64,000 bases of DNA from Chiayiivirga flava (GTDB lineage: Bacteria; Pseudomonadota; Gammaproteobacteria; Xanthomonadales; Xanthomonadaceae). The stretch is taken from NCBI RefSeq assembly GCF_014202825.1, contig NZ_JACHHP010000001.1, positions 620,001 to 684,000 on the forward strand. The letters are read 5' to 3'. This document shows, in pieces, positions 8,892-17,156 of this stretch; the first letter of the stretch is position 1, and each line of letters begins with the position of its first letter. The position numbers and the translations under genes are program-made. A model generated the notes under the pieces. It ran no database searches, was not told where the DNA came from, and saw nothing but the letters and a program-made list of their open reading frames with translations.

Positions 8892-9386
8892 CTAGGGTAC
8901 CGCCTCGATGCCGTCGCGATCCAGATTGGCGAGCACATCGGCCACGCGACCGTGCGACGGAAGCTCCAGCGCGGGGGCAAGGTCGGCCAGCGGCACCAGC
9001 ACGAAGGCGCGTTCGTGCATGCGCGGGTGCGGCAACTGCAGATCGGGGGTGTCGACGCGGGTGTCGCCGTGCAGCAGCAGATCCAGATCGAGCGAACGCG
9101 GACCCCAGCGCTCGCTGCGCTGGCGGCCGGCGTCGTGCTCGATGCGGCGCAGGTGTGCAAGGAGCGTCTGCGCGTCGAGTTCGGTGGCAAGCTCGGCCAC
9201 GGCGTTGATGAAGTCCGGTTGCGCGAGCAGTCCCCACGGCGGCGTGCGGTACAGCGCCGAGCGACGCAGCAGCACGGTGTCGGGGATGCCGGCAAGCGCC
9301 TCGAAGGCGCGTGCCAGCGCGTCGCGCGGATCGCCGAGGTTGCTGCCGAGTCCGACGAAGGCGCGGACCGGCGCCGCTGCGCTCAT
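8892..9386 (-). CDS. folK: 2-amino-4-hydroxy-6-hydroxymethyldihydropteridine pyrophosphokinase
   Basis: HPPK transfers pyrophosphate from ATP to 6-hydroxymethyl-7,8-dihydropterin in folate synthesis. The 164-residue protein shows the N-terminal [11 protein letters not shown], the loop segment [17 protein letters not shown], and the signature [15 protein letters not shown], whose two aspartates bind magnesium, followed by [16 protein letters not shown]. The ATG at 9386 overlaps the pcnB stop by four bases (ATGA). pcnB-folK is a common pairing in gammaproteobacteria. Confidence 0.94.
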   Translation of the reverse strand: MSAAAPVRAFVGLGSNLGDPRDALARAFEALAGIPDTVLLRRSALYRTPPWGLLAQPDFINAVAELATELDAQTLLAHLRRIEHDAGRQRSERWGPRSLDLDLLLHGDTRVDTPDLQLPHPRMHERAFVLVPLADLAPALELPSHGRVADVLANLDRDGIEAVP

Positions 9387-10714
9387 TCCGTGCCGGCGCC
9401 GGCCGGTTTGCGCCCGCTGCGGCGGCGCCGGCGCTTGGGTTTTCCGGTGCCGGCCGTGCGCGGCGCGCCGGCGAGTTTCTCGACGAGCGTCTCGGGCGCC
9501 AGACCCTGCGCCTCGCGCCACCAGGCCAGTTCGTCGGCGAGTTCGGGCACCACCGAGGCGCGCAATTCGAGGAAGTCGAACGCGGCGCGGAAGCGCGGAT
9601 GCGCAAGCAAGCGCATCACGCGCTTGCGCTGGCGCGTACCGAAGCGCGACTGCATCCACCAGATCTCGTGCATCGGTGCGCTGAACCGGCGCGGGATCGC
9701 GATGCGCGAGGCCTGCCGCAACGTGACCCGGTCGGCCGCGCGTTGCTCGGCGATGGCGAGTTCGTGCCCGCCGTCGAGCAGTTGCTGCAGATCGTGCGCA
9801 TACGCCGGCCACAGCAGCGCGGCGAAGAGAAAGGCCGGCGTCACCGTGCGGCCGTCGGCAATGCGCGCATCGCTGCCGCGCAGCGCGGTCATCAGCATCG
9901 CGCGGCACAGGCCGCTGCCGTCGGCGGCGAGTGCGGCGGCGGTGTCGGGCAGCAGGCCTTCGACCAGGCCATGCCGTTCGAGCCGCTCGAAACTGTTGGC
10001 GGCGTGGCCGGCGAGGAACATCTTGAGCGTTTCCTCGAACAGCCGCGCGCTCGAGGCCTCGCCCAGCAACCCGGCGAGCCGCGCGATCGGTTCGGCCGCG
10101 GCCGGATCGATGCTGAAATCGAGCTTGGCCGCGAGCCGCACCGCACGCAGCATGCGCACGGGATCCTCGCGGTAGCGCGACTCGGGATCGCCGATCAGGC
10201 GCAGGGTCCGCGCCATCACGTCCTCGTAGCCGCCGACGAAATCGCGCACGGAAAAATCCGACACGGTGTAGTACAGCGCGTTGGCGGTGAAGTCGCGCCG
10301 CACCGCGTCGTCCTCGATGGTGCCGTAGACGTTGTCGCGCACGAGGCGGCCGTTGTCGACTTCGCGCTCGCCGGAGCCGTCGTCGGTGTTGGCGCGGAAC
10401 GTCGCCACCTCGATGATCTCCGGGCCGTACACCACGTGCGCGAGGCGGAAGCGCCGACCGATCAGGCGGCAGTTGCGGAACAGCGCCTTCACCTGCTCGG
10501 GCGTGGCGTCGGTGGCGACGTCGAAATCCTTCGGCGCGCCGCCGAGCAGCAGATCGCGCACCGCGCCGCCCACCAGATACGCGCCGAAGCCGGCTTCGTT
10601 GAGCCGGTACAGCACGCGCAGCGCGTTCGGGCTGATCTGCTTGCGGGAAATGGTGTGCTGATCGCGCGGGATCACGCGGGGATCGATGCGCGGTGCGAGG
10701 CTGGTCTGTTCCAC
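9383..10714 (-). CDS. pcnB: poly(A) polymerase I
   Basis: PcnB adds poly(A) tails to RNA 3' ends and so promotes decay by the degradosome and exonucleases. The 443-residue product begins with a GTG at 10714 and soon reaches [15 protein letters not shown], which matches the E. coli enzyme. The nucleotidyltransferase core shows [20 protein letters not shown] near residues 47-66, then [26 protein letters not shown] and the domain with [19 protein letters not shown]. The C-terminal tail is Lys/Arg-rich ([12 protein letters not shown]), as in the family. It is first in the folK-panB-panC operon and divergent from the tRNA-Glu transcript. Confidence 0.95.
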   Translation of the reverse strand: MEQTSLAPRIDPRVIPRDQHTISRKQISPNALRVLYRLNEAGFGAYLVGGAVRDLLLGGAPKDFDVATDATPEQVKALFRNCRLIGRRFRLAHVVYGPEIIEVATFRANTDDGSGEREVDNGRLVRDNVYGTIEDDAVRRDFTANALYYTVSDFSVRDFVGGYEDVMARTLRLIGDPESRYREDPVRMLRAVRLAAKLDFSIDPAAAEPIARLAGLLGEASSARLFEETLKMFLAGHAANSFERLERHGLVEGLLPDTAAALAADGSGLCRAMLMTALRGSDARIADGRTVTPAFLFAALLWPAYAHDLQQLLDGGHELAIAEQRAADRVTLRQASRIAIPRRFSAPMHEIWWMQSRFGTRQRKRVMRLLAHPRFRAAFDFLELRASVVPELADELAWWREAQGLAPETLVEKLAGAPRTAGTGKPKRRRRRSGRKPAGAGTE

Positions 10715-10767
10715 TTCACTCGTCTTGGAGGGCGGCGTCGGCCGCCGGTAACGATGCGGCGGGGCAA

Positions 10768-10796
10768 TTGTCGGCCCCGGGCGAATTCCCTATACT
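10768..10796 (+). promoter_or_regulatory. sigma70-type promoter of tRNA-Glu and fdxA
   Basis: TTGTCG (10768-10773), a 17-base spacer and TATACT (10791-10796) precede tRNA-Glu. Transcription would start near 10803, leaving about 43 bases of 5' leader to be removed by RNase P. The pcnB promoter must lie in the same gap on the other strand. Confidence 0.6.
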
Positions 10797-10845
10797 AATC
10801 GTTCGGCTTGACGCTGCTCAATGGCGCACGCGCCGCACCCCCGCC

Positions 10846-10921
10846 GCTCCCTTCGTCTAGTGGTCCAGGACACCGCCCTCTCAAGGCGGGAACACGAGTT
10901 CGAACCTCGTAGGGAGCGCCA
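10846..10921 (+). tRNA. tRNA-Glu (anticodon CTC)
   Basis: A 76-base cloverleaf. The acceptor stem GCTCCCT pairs with AGGGAGC, the D-loop contains AGTGGTCCAGGA, the anticodon stem CCGCC/GGCGG encloses the loop CTCTCAA giving anticodon CTC, and the T-arm has GAGTTCGAACCTC. CCA is encoded at 10919-10921. It reads GAG, the preferred Glu codon in a genome this GC-rich. The ferredoxin gene begins 26 bases downstream, with no terminator between. Confidence 0.97.
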
Positions 10922-10947
10922 TCCTTCGTTGCCGGACGTTGCCCCCG

Positions 10948-11271
10948 ATGCCCTTCGTCGTGACCGAGAACTGCATCCGCTGCAAATACACCGACTGCGT
11001 CGAAGTCTGCCCCGTCGACTGCTTTCACGCCGGACCCAACTTCCTGGTGATCGATCCGGACGAGTGCATCGACTGCACCCTGTGCGAACCCGAATGCCCG
11101 GCGAACGCGATCTTTCCGGAGGACGACGTGCCTGCCGGGCAGGAGCAGTTCATCGCGCTCAATGCGGAACTCGCCAAGGTGTGGCCGGTGCTGGCGACGC
11201 GGCAGGACCCGCTGCCCGACGCGGCGGAGTGGGACGGCAAGCCGGGCAAATTGTCCGAACTGCAGCGTTAG
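10948..11271 (+). CDS. fdxA: 7Fe ferredoxin (3Fe-4S plus 4Fe-4S), FdxA type
   Basis: A 107-residue cytosolic electron carrier. Cysteines at 9, 12, 17, 21, 25, 40, 43, 46 and 50 reproduce the spacing of Azotobacter ferredoxin I, shifted by one. That pattern binds one [3Fe-4S] and one [4Fe-4S] cluster; the C-terminal extension after residue 60 is also typical of that class. The ATG at 10948 (MPFVVTENC) was chosen over a TTG three codons upstream. It is probably co-transcribed with the tRNA. Its redox partner is not indicated by the neighbours. Confidence 0.93.
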   Translation: MPFVVTENCIRCKYTDCVEVCPVDCFHAGPNFLVIDPDECIDCTLCEPECPANAIFPEDDVPAGQEQFIALNAELAKVWPVLATRQDPLPDAAEWDGKPGKLSELQR

Positions 11272-11328
11272 GCGCTGCCGCCTTGCGCCCAGCATGGAGC
11301 CACGCGTGCGCCGTGCCGCCGACGCGGC

Positions 11329-11359
11329 GCGCGCGCCGCCTTCAATGATCGGCGCGCGC
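11329..11359. terminator. GC-rich hairpin in the fdxA/bamC convergent gap
   Basis: GCGCGCGCCG (11329-11338) pairs perfectly with CGGCGCGCGC (11350-11359) across an 11-base loop. It lies between two convergent genes but has no T tract on either side, so it could be a rho-assisted or bidirectional stop, or chance in such GC-rich DNA. Confidence 0.35.
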
Positions 11360-11388
11360 GACCTTGCCGCGCTGCGCCCGAGATCACA

Positions 11389-11898
11389 TCAGCCCAGGCG
11401 CTGCCGCAGCAAGCCCAGCAGCTTCGCGCCCGCACCGCTGTCGATTTCCTTGCCGTCCTGGCTCACCGCGGAAATACGCGTGCCCTCGCCCGACGGCGCG
11501 ATCTTGATCAGGAAATTCTCGCCGTCGAAGTTGACGTTGTAGACCGACAGCAGCTGCGCCGCCTCGCCGACCGCCACGCCCTCGACGCGCTGCAGCGCGA
11601 TGCCAAGACGCGTCCAGACACTGTCCGGGGTGTCGGCGACGACAAACGCCTGGCTCGGCAGCGCGATCGGCCGCACCGCGCCCGGCGCACCGGCGGCAGG
11701 CGCGCCGGACACGGCAGGCACTTCCATCGTCGGATCGGCGGCGGGACGGTCCAGATCCGGCGGGATCTCCAGCGGACGGCTCTCGGGACTGTTCTCGTAA
11801 CCGGTCTTGGCGCGGAACCAGCTGCAGCCGCTGGCGGACAGGACGGCGAGCGAGATCACGGCCACGACGGCGGCGCGCAGCTGGGTCGGATTCGACAT
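11389..11898 (-). CDS. bamC: outer membrane assembly lipoprotein BamC/NlpB, short form
   Basis: BamC is an accessory lipoprotein of the BAM complex that folds outer-membrane proteins. The 169-residue product has a lipoprotein signal (LSASGC lipobox; Cys near residue 25), the Pro-rich segment with LEIPPDL that contacts BamD in E. coli, and one helix-grip domain (about 80-165). E. coli BamC is about twice as long with two helix-grip domains, so the second is absent here. The ATG at 11898 has a GGAG nine bases upstream; a GTG at 11913 is an alternative. It follows dapA, as in E. coli. Confidence 0.85.
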   Translation of the reverse strand: MSNPTQLRAAVVAVISLAVLSASGCSWFRAKTGYENSPESRPLEIPPDLDRPAADPTMEVPAVSGAPAAGAPGAVRPIALPSQAFVVADTPDSVWTRLGIALQRVEGVAVGEAAQLLSVYNVNFDGENFLIKIAPSGEGTRISAVSQDGKEIDSGAGAKLLGLLRQRLG

Positions 11899-11961
11899 TG
11901 GAACGTTCTCCACGGAAAGAGTGATGCAACAGTAAGGATGCGTCGGAATCGGCGGGACGGG

Positions 11962-12870
11962 TCAGGCGGCGAGCGCGCGCAGATGGCGCGCTTCGATGCG
12001 TTCGACGGCGGCAGCCATCTCCGCCAGGTACACGCGGTGCGGCGGCGACAGCGGCAGCAGCGGCAGGCGCAGCGCGTCGGCGCACAGCTGCAGCTGCGCG
12101 AGCACGGCCTTGGCCGGAACGGGATTGGATTCGACGCCGGTGAAATCGATCAGCGGCGCGAGCTCGGCCGCCAGCGCGCGCGCCGCGTCCGCTTCGCCGC
12201 CGCGCGCAAGATCGCACAACGCGCGGAACGCGCGCGGCGCAAGATTGGACACCACCGACACCACGCCGTCGGCTCCGGCCAGCAGCGCACGGCACGCGGT
12301 GCCGTCGTCGCCGCTCAGCACCGAAAACGCGGACGAGCGCAGCGGCAGCAGCGCCGTCATGCGCTCGGGATCGGCGCGCGCTTCCTTGATGCCGACGATG
12401 TTGGCGTGTGCGGCAAGCGCGGCCGTGGTGTCGGGCAGCAGGTCGCAACCGGTGCGGGCGGGCACGTTGTAGAGCACCACCGGCAAGCCGCCGGCGTCGG
12501 CCACGGCGCGGAAGTGCTGCAGCAGGCCGTCCTGCGTGGGCCGCACGTACGGCGGCGTGACCACGAGCGCCGCATCGGCGCCGGCATCGCGCGCCAGGTG
12601 CGTATGGCGAATGGTTTTGTCGGTGCCCGACAGGCCCGTGCCGGCGAGCACCGGCACCTGCCCGGCAACCACGCGCACCGCGTCGCGCACGAGCGCCGCG
12701 TATTCGTCGTCAGACAACGTGGCCGCCTCGCCGGTGGAACCGGCCACCACCAGCGCCTGCGTGCCGCCGTCGAGCTGACGCGCGAGCAGTCCGCGCCAGG
12801 CGTCGTGATCGACCCGGCCGGACGCGTCGAACGGCGTCGTGAGCGCAGTGATGCTGCCCTGCAATCGCAA
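11962..12870 (-). CDS. dapA: 4-hydroxy-tetrahydrodipicolinate synthase
   Basis: DapA condenses pyruvate with aspartate semialdehyde, the first committed step of the lysine and diaminopimelate branch. Family landmarks: GSITALTTPFD at the N-terminus, AGSTGEAATL with the catalytic threonines, VTPPYVRPTQDGLLQHF, VLYNVPARTGCDL with the catalytic tyrosine and arginine, and GIKEARADPERM with the Schiff-base lysine. No ATG fits; TTG at 12870 (302 residues) is chosen because AGGG lies about eight bases upstream and it gives the usual short lead before GSI. TTG at 12864 is nearly equal. It is divergent from gcvR. Confidence 0.92.
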   Translation of the reverse strand: MRLQGSITALTTPFDASGRVDHDAWRGLLARQLDGGTQALVVAGSTGEAATLSDDEYAALVRDAVRVVAGQVPVLAGTGLSGTDKTIRHTHLARDAGADAALVVTPPYVRPTQDGLLQHFRAVADAGGLPVVLYNVPARTGCDLLPDTTAALAAHANIVGIKEARADPERMTALLPLRSSAFSVLSGDDGTACRALLAGADGVVSVVSNLAPRAFRALCDLARGGEADAARALAAELAPLIDFTGVESNPVPAKAVLAQLQLCADALRLPLLPLSPPHRVYLAEMAAAVERIEARHLRALAA

Positions 12871-12906
12871 GCGGAAAACCCTGGGCGGAATGGCCCGCGA
12901 TGTTAC

Positions 12907-12936
12907 TTGCGGGGGTAAAGCAGGGGCAAGTATGCT
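12907..12936 (+). promoter_or_regulatory. sigma70-type promoter of gcvR-bcp
   Basis: TTGCGG (12907-12912), an 18-base spacer and TATGCT (12931-12936). A start near 12943 would leave about 85 bases of leader before the gcvR TTG. Confidence 0.5.
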
Positions 12937-13027
12937 GCCGGCGCGGCTGACGGTCCGTTCAGTGATCCGACGCGCCCGCCGCGCCACGTGCCTCTCCCGC
13001 TGCATCGCGATCCCGTCGGAACCCGCC

Positions 13028-13588
13028 TTGACCGAACCTGCGCCGCGCCCCAACACGAACGAAAACTATCTGCTCATCAACGCCTTCGCGACGCATCCGG
13101 ACTCCCCGCTGCTCGCGGTGTCCCGGCGGATCACCGACAGTGGCTGCAATCTGGTGGACGCCCGCCTCTCCACGGTGGGACGCGATGTCTCGGTGCTGGC
13201 GCTGGCGTTGGGTTCGTGGGATGCGGTGGCCAAGCTCGAATCGGGACTGTCGCGCCTGGAGCGCGAGGACGGCATCCGTCTGGTGTGGTATCGCACCTCG
13301 GCCAAGGCGCCGCAGAGCAACCTGCTGCCGTACGTGGTCGAAGTCGTGGCGGCCGACAAGCCCGGCATCCTGTTCCAGCTCGCCGATTTCTTCGACCGCC
13401 AGGGCATCAGCATCGAAAGCCTGCACAGCTCGCGCTACCGTGCGATGCAGACCGGCGCGGACATGTTCTCCGCGCAGGTGACGATCGGCATTCCGTCGAG
13501 CATGCACATCGCCGCGCTGCGCGACGACTTCCTCGAATTCTGCGATCACCTCAATCTCGACGCCATCATGGACCCGATGAAGTTCTGA
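13028..13588 (+). CDS. gcvR: glycine cleavage system repressor-type ACT protein GcvR
   Basis: A 186-residue protein made of two ACT domains (about 14-90 and 103-180), the small-molecule sensing fold. In E. coli GcvR binds GcvA and represses the glycine cleavage operon. The N-terminal ACT has YLLINAFATHPDSPLL and ITDSGCNLVDARL; the second has VEVVAADKPGILFQLADFF. The dapA//gcvR-bcp order matches E. coli. The start is uncertain: TTG at 13028 fits the family N-terminus, and GTG at 12962 would add 22 residues. bcp follows after three bases, indicating an operon. No gcv genes are in the window. Confidence 0.87.
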   Translation: MTEPAPRPNTNENYLLINAFATHPDSPLLAVSRRITDSGCNLVDARLSTVGRDVSVLALALGSWDAVAKLESGLSRLEREDGIRLVWYRTSAKAPQSNLLPYVVEVVAADKPGILFQLADFFDRQGISIESLHSSRYRAMQTGADMFSAQVTIGIPSSMHIAALRDDFLEFCDHLNLDAIMDPMKF

Positions 13589-13591
13589 CGC

Positions 13592-14065
13592 ATGGGCGAG
13601 ACCATCGACACCGTTCCCGCACTCGACTTCACGCTCTCCGACGGCCGCACCGCGTCCTTTGCCGACTACGCCGGCAAGTGGCTGGTGCTGTTCTTCTACC
13701 CGAAGGACAACACGCCCGGCTGCACGCAGGAAGGCATCGACTTCCGCGATCTCGCGCCGCAGTTCAAGCGCGCCGGCGCCGCCATCCTCGGCATCTCGCG
13801 CGATTCGGTGAAGACGCACGCCAACTACGCCGCGAAGCATGCCTTCCCCTTCCCCCTGATCAGCGATGCCGACGAGGCCGTGTGCAAGGCCTTCGGCGTG
13901 ATCAAGGAAAAGACGATGTACGGCCGCAAGGTGCTCGGCATCGAACGCAGCACCTTCCTGATCGCGCCCGACGGCCGCATCGCGCAGCAGTGGCGCGGCG
14001 TGCGCGTGCCCGGCCACGCCGCCGCCGTGCTCGACGCGCTGAAGCTCGAAAAAACCGCCAAGTGA
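13592..14065 (+). CDS. bcp: thioredoxin-dependent peroxiredoxin, Bcp/PrxQ family
   Basis: A 157-residue cytosolic peroxidase that reduces hydrogen peroxide and organic hydroperoxides. The peroxidatic cysteine is Cys44 in FFYPKDNTPGCTQE. The helix residue five positions later, which is the resolving cysteine in E. coli Bcp, is not cysteine here (IDF follows), and a Xylella-type resolving cysteine in the next helix is replaced by alanine (NYAAKHAF). The only other cysteine is Cys98 (EAVCKAFGV). It may therefore act as a one-Cys enzyme. It begins three bases after gcvR. Confidence 0.93.
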   Translation: MGETIDTVPALDFTLSDGRTASFADYAGKWLVLFFYPKDNTPGCTQEGIDFRDLAPQFKRAGAAILGISRDSVKTHANYAAKHAFPFPLISDADEAVCKAFGVIKEKTMYGRKVLGIERSTFLIAPDGRIAQQWRGVRVPGHAAAVLDALKLEKTAK

Positions 14066-14147
14066 CGCACCTCGCCCTCCCACCCGTCCGCTGCGATGCC
14101 CCATGCATCCCGGCGGTCTTCGTCGTTCCCTTCGCAAGGACTCCGCG

Positions 14148-15545
14148 ATGACCCGAAGCAAGCGCATCTACGTGCTCGACACCAACGTCCTCATGCACGA
14201 CCCGACCGCGCTGTTCAAGTTCGAGGAACACGACGTCTACCTGCCGATGATGGTGCTGGAGGAACTGGACGCGGCCAAGAAGGGCATGTCCGAGGTCAGC
14301 CGCAACGCGCGCCAGGTGAGCCGCTTCATCAACGAACTCATCGAGACCAACGGCGCGGACAACATCTCCGCCGGGCTCAGGCTCGTGCGTCCGCAGGGTC
14401 TGCAGCTGAAGGTGCGCGACCAGATCGGCTCCCTGCGCTTCCAGACCGAGCCGGTGGATCCGGCGCGTGTCGGCAAGGTGATGCCGGACAACCAGATCCT
14501 CGCGTCGATCCTGCAGCTGCGCGAGGACAACCCCGGCGTGCCGGTGGTGCTGATTTCCAAGGACATCAACCTGCGCATCAAGGCGCACATCGTCGGCGTC
14601 AAGGCCGAGGACTACGAGAACGACCGCGCGCTCGACGACTTCAGCCTGCTCTACACCGGCTCCAACGAACTGCCCGAGGACTTCTGGCAGAAGCACGAAG
14701 CGGACCTGCGCTCGTGGAACGAACGCGGCCACGGCTTCTACGAGGTCAGGCGCGCGGAAGGCGAAGACTGGCATCCGAACCAGTTCCTGTATCTGCCCGG
14801 CGAGGAAGAACTCGAACTGCGCGTGGTCAAGCTCAACGACGAACGCGCGGTGCTGCAGATAGTCAACGACTATCGCGGCCACTCGCACCACGTCTGGGGC
14901 ATCGGCGCGCGCAACCGCGAGCAGAACTTCGCGCTCAACGCGCTGATGGATCCGGACATCGACTTCGTCACCCTGCTCGGCACCGCCGGCACCGGAAAGA
15001 CGCTGCTGGCGCTGGCTGCGGGCCTTGCGCAGACGATGGACCAGCAGCGCTACCGCGAGATCATCATGACACGCGCGACGATCTCCGTCGGCGAGGACAT
15101 CGGCTTCCTGCCCGGCACGGAAGAGGAAAAGATGACGCCGTGGATGGGCGCGCTCACCGACAACCTCGAGGTGCTCACCCACACCCCGCAGGAAGGCGGC
15201 GCATGGGGCCGCCAGGCGACCAACGACCTGCTCGCCTCGCGCATCAAGATCCGCGCGATGAACTTCATGCGCGGCCGCACCTTCCTCAGCCGCTACGTGA
15301 TCATCGACGAGGCGCAGAACCTCACGCCCAAGCAGATGAAGACGCTGCTCACGCGCGCCGGGCCGGGCACGAAGATGGTGTGCCTGGGCAACGTCGAGCA
15401 GATCGACACGCCCTACCTCACCGAGACGACGTCCGGCCTCACGTACGCCGTGGACCGCTTCAAGCAGTGGCCGCACAGCGCGCACATCACGCTGCGGCGC
15501 GGCGAGCGTTCGCGGCTGGCGGACTTTGCGTCGGAAGCGTTGTAA
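14148..15545 (+). CDS. PIN domain + PhoH family ATPase (PhoH2-like)
   Basis: A 465-residue fusion of an N-terminal PIN ribonuclease-like domain (about 5-140, starting RIYVLDTNVLMHDP with the metal-binding aspartate) and a C-terminal PhoH P-loop domain. Walker A is GTAGTGKT at residues 278-285 and Walker B is YVIIDEAQNL near residue 385. The fused form resembles PhoH2 proteins of mycobacteria, which couple RNA unwinding to cleavage, rather than the short YbeZ/PhoL. The ATG at 14148 follows AAGGA by eight bases. It lies 82 bases after bcp on the same strand. RNA substrate unknown. Confidence 0.9.
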   Translation: MTRSKRIYVLDTNVLMHDPTALFKFEEHDVYLPMMVLEELDAAKKGMSEVSRNARQVSRFINELIETNGADNISAGLRLVRPQGLQLKVRDQIGSLRFQTEPVDPARVGKVMPDNQILASILQLREDNPGVPVVLISKDINLRIKAHIVGVKAEDYENDRALDDFSLLYTGSNELPEDFWQKHEADLRSWNERGHGFYEVRRAEGEDWHPNQFLYLPGEEELELRVVKLNDERAVLQIVNDYRGHSHHVWGIGARNREQNFALNALMDPDIDFVTLLGTAGTGKTLLALAAGLAQTMDQQRYREIIMTRATISVGEDIGFLPGTEEEKMTPWMGALTDNLEVLTHTPQEGGAWGRQATNDLLASRIKIRAMNFMRGRTFLSRYVIIDEAQNLTPKQMKTLLTRAGPGTKMVCLGNVEQIDTPYLTETTSGLTYAVDRFKQWPHSAHITLRRGERSRLADFASEAL

Positions 15546-15590
15546 CGGTTCGACAGCGCGAACTTCGCGGCTCGCCTCGGACGCTCCCCC

Positions 15591-15714
15591 TCGTCGTCCC
15601 GGCGAACGCCGGGACCCAGCGACTTTGTCCTGCGCCTGCCGGGAACGTCCTTGCCGGAAAAGCGCGGCAACGCCGATCAACGTCACTGGGTCCCGGCGTT
15701 CGCCGGGACGACGG
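15591..15714. repeat. inverted pair of family-B intergenic palindromes
   Basis: CGTCGTCCCGGCGAACGCCG... (15591-15620) and its reverse complement (15686-15714) flank 65 bases. Each copy contains a perfect CCCGGCG-AA-CGCCGGG hairpin and ends in ACCCAG at the inner side. Just after, GGTTGCGCATCGGAGG is repeated in tandem (about 15720-15760). The 15546-15784 stretch shows no gene. Confidence 0.9.
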
Positions 15715-15784
15715 AGGAAGGGTTGCGCATCGGAGGGAGGGTTGCGCATCGGAGGAAGCGTTGCGCCGCCGCTGCCCGCGCCGC

Positions 15785-15815
15785 AAAAAACGAGGGCTCC
15801 CTCGCGGGAGCCCTC
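15785..15815 (-). terminator. rho-independent terminator of the 15853 outer-membrane gene
   Basis: On the minus strand a 10-base stem, GAGGGCTCCC with GGGAGCCCTC, and a four-base loop are followed by six Ts. It serves the minus-strand gene ending at 15853. Confidence 0.85.
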
Positions 15816-15852
15816 TAATCAAGCCCTGAACTTGATCGAGTAACGCGTTGGG

Positions 15853-17022
15853 TCAGAAGGGCACCGACAGCACCGCTTCGACTTCGAACTGCGAGCTGCG
15901 GTCGAAATCGCGCAGCGTGTACGGCACCGCGCCGAGGAAATAGGTGTCCGCCGAATAGCTGGCGTTGAAGGCGATTTCGCCCAGCTGGCCGACGCCGCGG
16001 CTGTAGCCGAGCAGCACATTGTTGCTGGACATGTCGCGCAGCGCGCGCTGCAGGAGCTCGGACGTGGGTTCGGGCTGCTGCGTGGAGGTGTAGCGCAGGC
16101 TCCAGCGGCCGTCCCAGCGGTCGGCGAGTGTGCCTTCGATGGAGTACACGGTGAGGTCGCGCCATGCGAACGCGGGCGAACCGCCGTCGCCGAGCAGCGA
16201 GAGGAAGCGCGTGGGCAGCGCCGCGCTGGTGAAGGCGTCGATGTCGCTGTAGTAGACGCGGTCCACACCGAGCGACAGCGTCGCGAACGACAGCGGTGCC
16301 CACGACAGGCGCGCCTCGACGCGGCCGGGCACGTCGAAGTCGCCTGCTTCGGCATAGACGCCGCGGAACGAACGGAACGCGTCCATCTCGATCTTCGACT
16401 GGGCACTCACGCTCCACGCCAGGTGGCCGTCGAGCGGCGCCCAGTAGCCGACGCGCATGCCGTGCCCGGTTGACTGCTCGCGCGTGCGGCGGCCGTCGAT
16501 CTCGCGCACGCCGATCGTGTCGGCACCCGCGCTCCACGGCGCGGCGCCGAGGCCGTCGCTGGCAAAGCGCTGGCGCGCGACGATGGCGGTCACGCCGAAG
16601 CGCCCGCGCTGACCCAGCGCCCCTTCGTACGTGGACGAGACGAACTCGTTGCGGATGGCATTGCGCGGACCGTCGAAATCGACCACGTCGCCGCGCGGTG
16701 TCGCCGTGCGGGCGCCGTTGTCCCCGACGCCGGCGCTGTCGAAGCCCACGCTCAGGCGCGCGCCGGTGAGGCCGACCGCCGCCAGTGATGCACTGCGCAG
16801 TAGACTCGCGTCGCCCTGCAGCGAATCGAACAGGGTGGGCGCGGCGCGCGGCCCGTCCGTGTCGGCCCAGGCGTATTCCGGCATCACGCCGCGGCGGGCA
16901 TACTCGCGCCATTGCGCGAGCACGTCGCCCGACTGCGCCGATGCGGCGCCGGCGCACAGCAGCCCGATGCACGCGGCGAGACTGCGCTTGAGCGGAAAAC
17001 GGGACGGGGTGATCGCGGACAT
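15853..17022 (-). CDS. outer-membrane beta-barrel protein, possibly FadL/OmpP1-like
   Basis: A 389-residue exported protein. The ATG at 17022 gives a signal peptide ending at ASAQS near residue 30. The rest is rich in alternating hydrophobic and polar residues, with many aromatic girdle residues (ARLSVGFDS, MRVGYWAPLDGHLAWSVSAQ, FATLSLGVDRVYY), and it ends in VLSVPF, the terminal Phe recognised by the BAM complex. The ...NNVLLGYSRG...YSADTYFLG... region recalls hydrophobic-compound transporters of the FadL type, but this is a weak match and the ligand is unknown. Its own terminator follows; it is divergent from thiD. Confidence 0.7.
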   Translation of the reverse strand: MSAITPSRFPLKRSLAACIGLLCAGAASAQSGDVLAQWREYARRGVMPEYAWADTDGPRAAPTLFDSLQGDASLLRSASLAAVGLTGARLSVGFDSAGVGDNGARTATPRGDVVDFDGPRNAIRNEFVSSTYEGALGQRGRFGVTAIVARQRFASDGLGAAPWSAGADTIGVREIDGRRTREQSTGHGMRVGYWAPLDGHLAWSVSAQSKIEMDAFRSFRGVYAEAGDFDVPGRVEARLSWAPLSFATLSLGVDRVYYSDIDAFTSAALPTRFLSLLGDGGSPAFAWRDLTVYSIEGTLADRWDGRWSLRYTSTQQPEPTSELLQRALRDMSSNNVLLGYSRGVGQLGEIAFNASYSADTYFLGAVPYTLRDFDRSSQFEVEAVLSVPF

Positions 17023-17156
17023 GGTGTGAACAGGCCGGTGTTGCGCGGCAGTATCGCGAAGAAGCAACACCCGGTCAACGGGATTTTCACGTTTTCGCGC
17101 GGCGGTTAGCGGTGTTCCGGCCTGCGACCCTGCCGCGCCACGGCAGGAATGTTGCT

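Noticed and set aside
10795..11295. A minus-strand 166-codon frame over the tRNA and fdxA.
   Set aside because: It runs antisense through a tRNA and a ferredoxin with nine correctly spaced cysteines.
12839..13027. A 63-residue N-terminal extension of GcvR.
   Set aside because: It would begin inside dapA and upstream of the likely promoter at 12907-12936.
15853..17022. A firm FadL call for the outer-membrane barrel.
   Set aside because: Only general barrel features and a loose tail resemblance were seen; no FadL N-terminal hatch motif.
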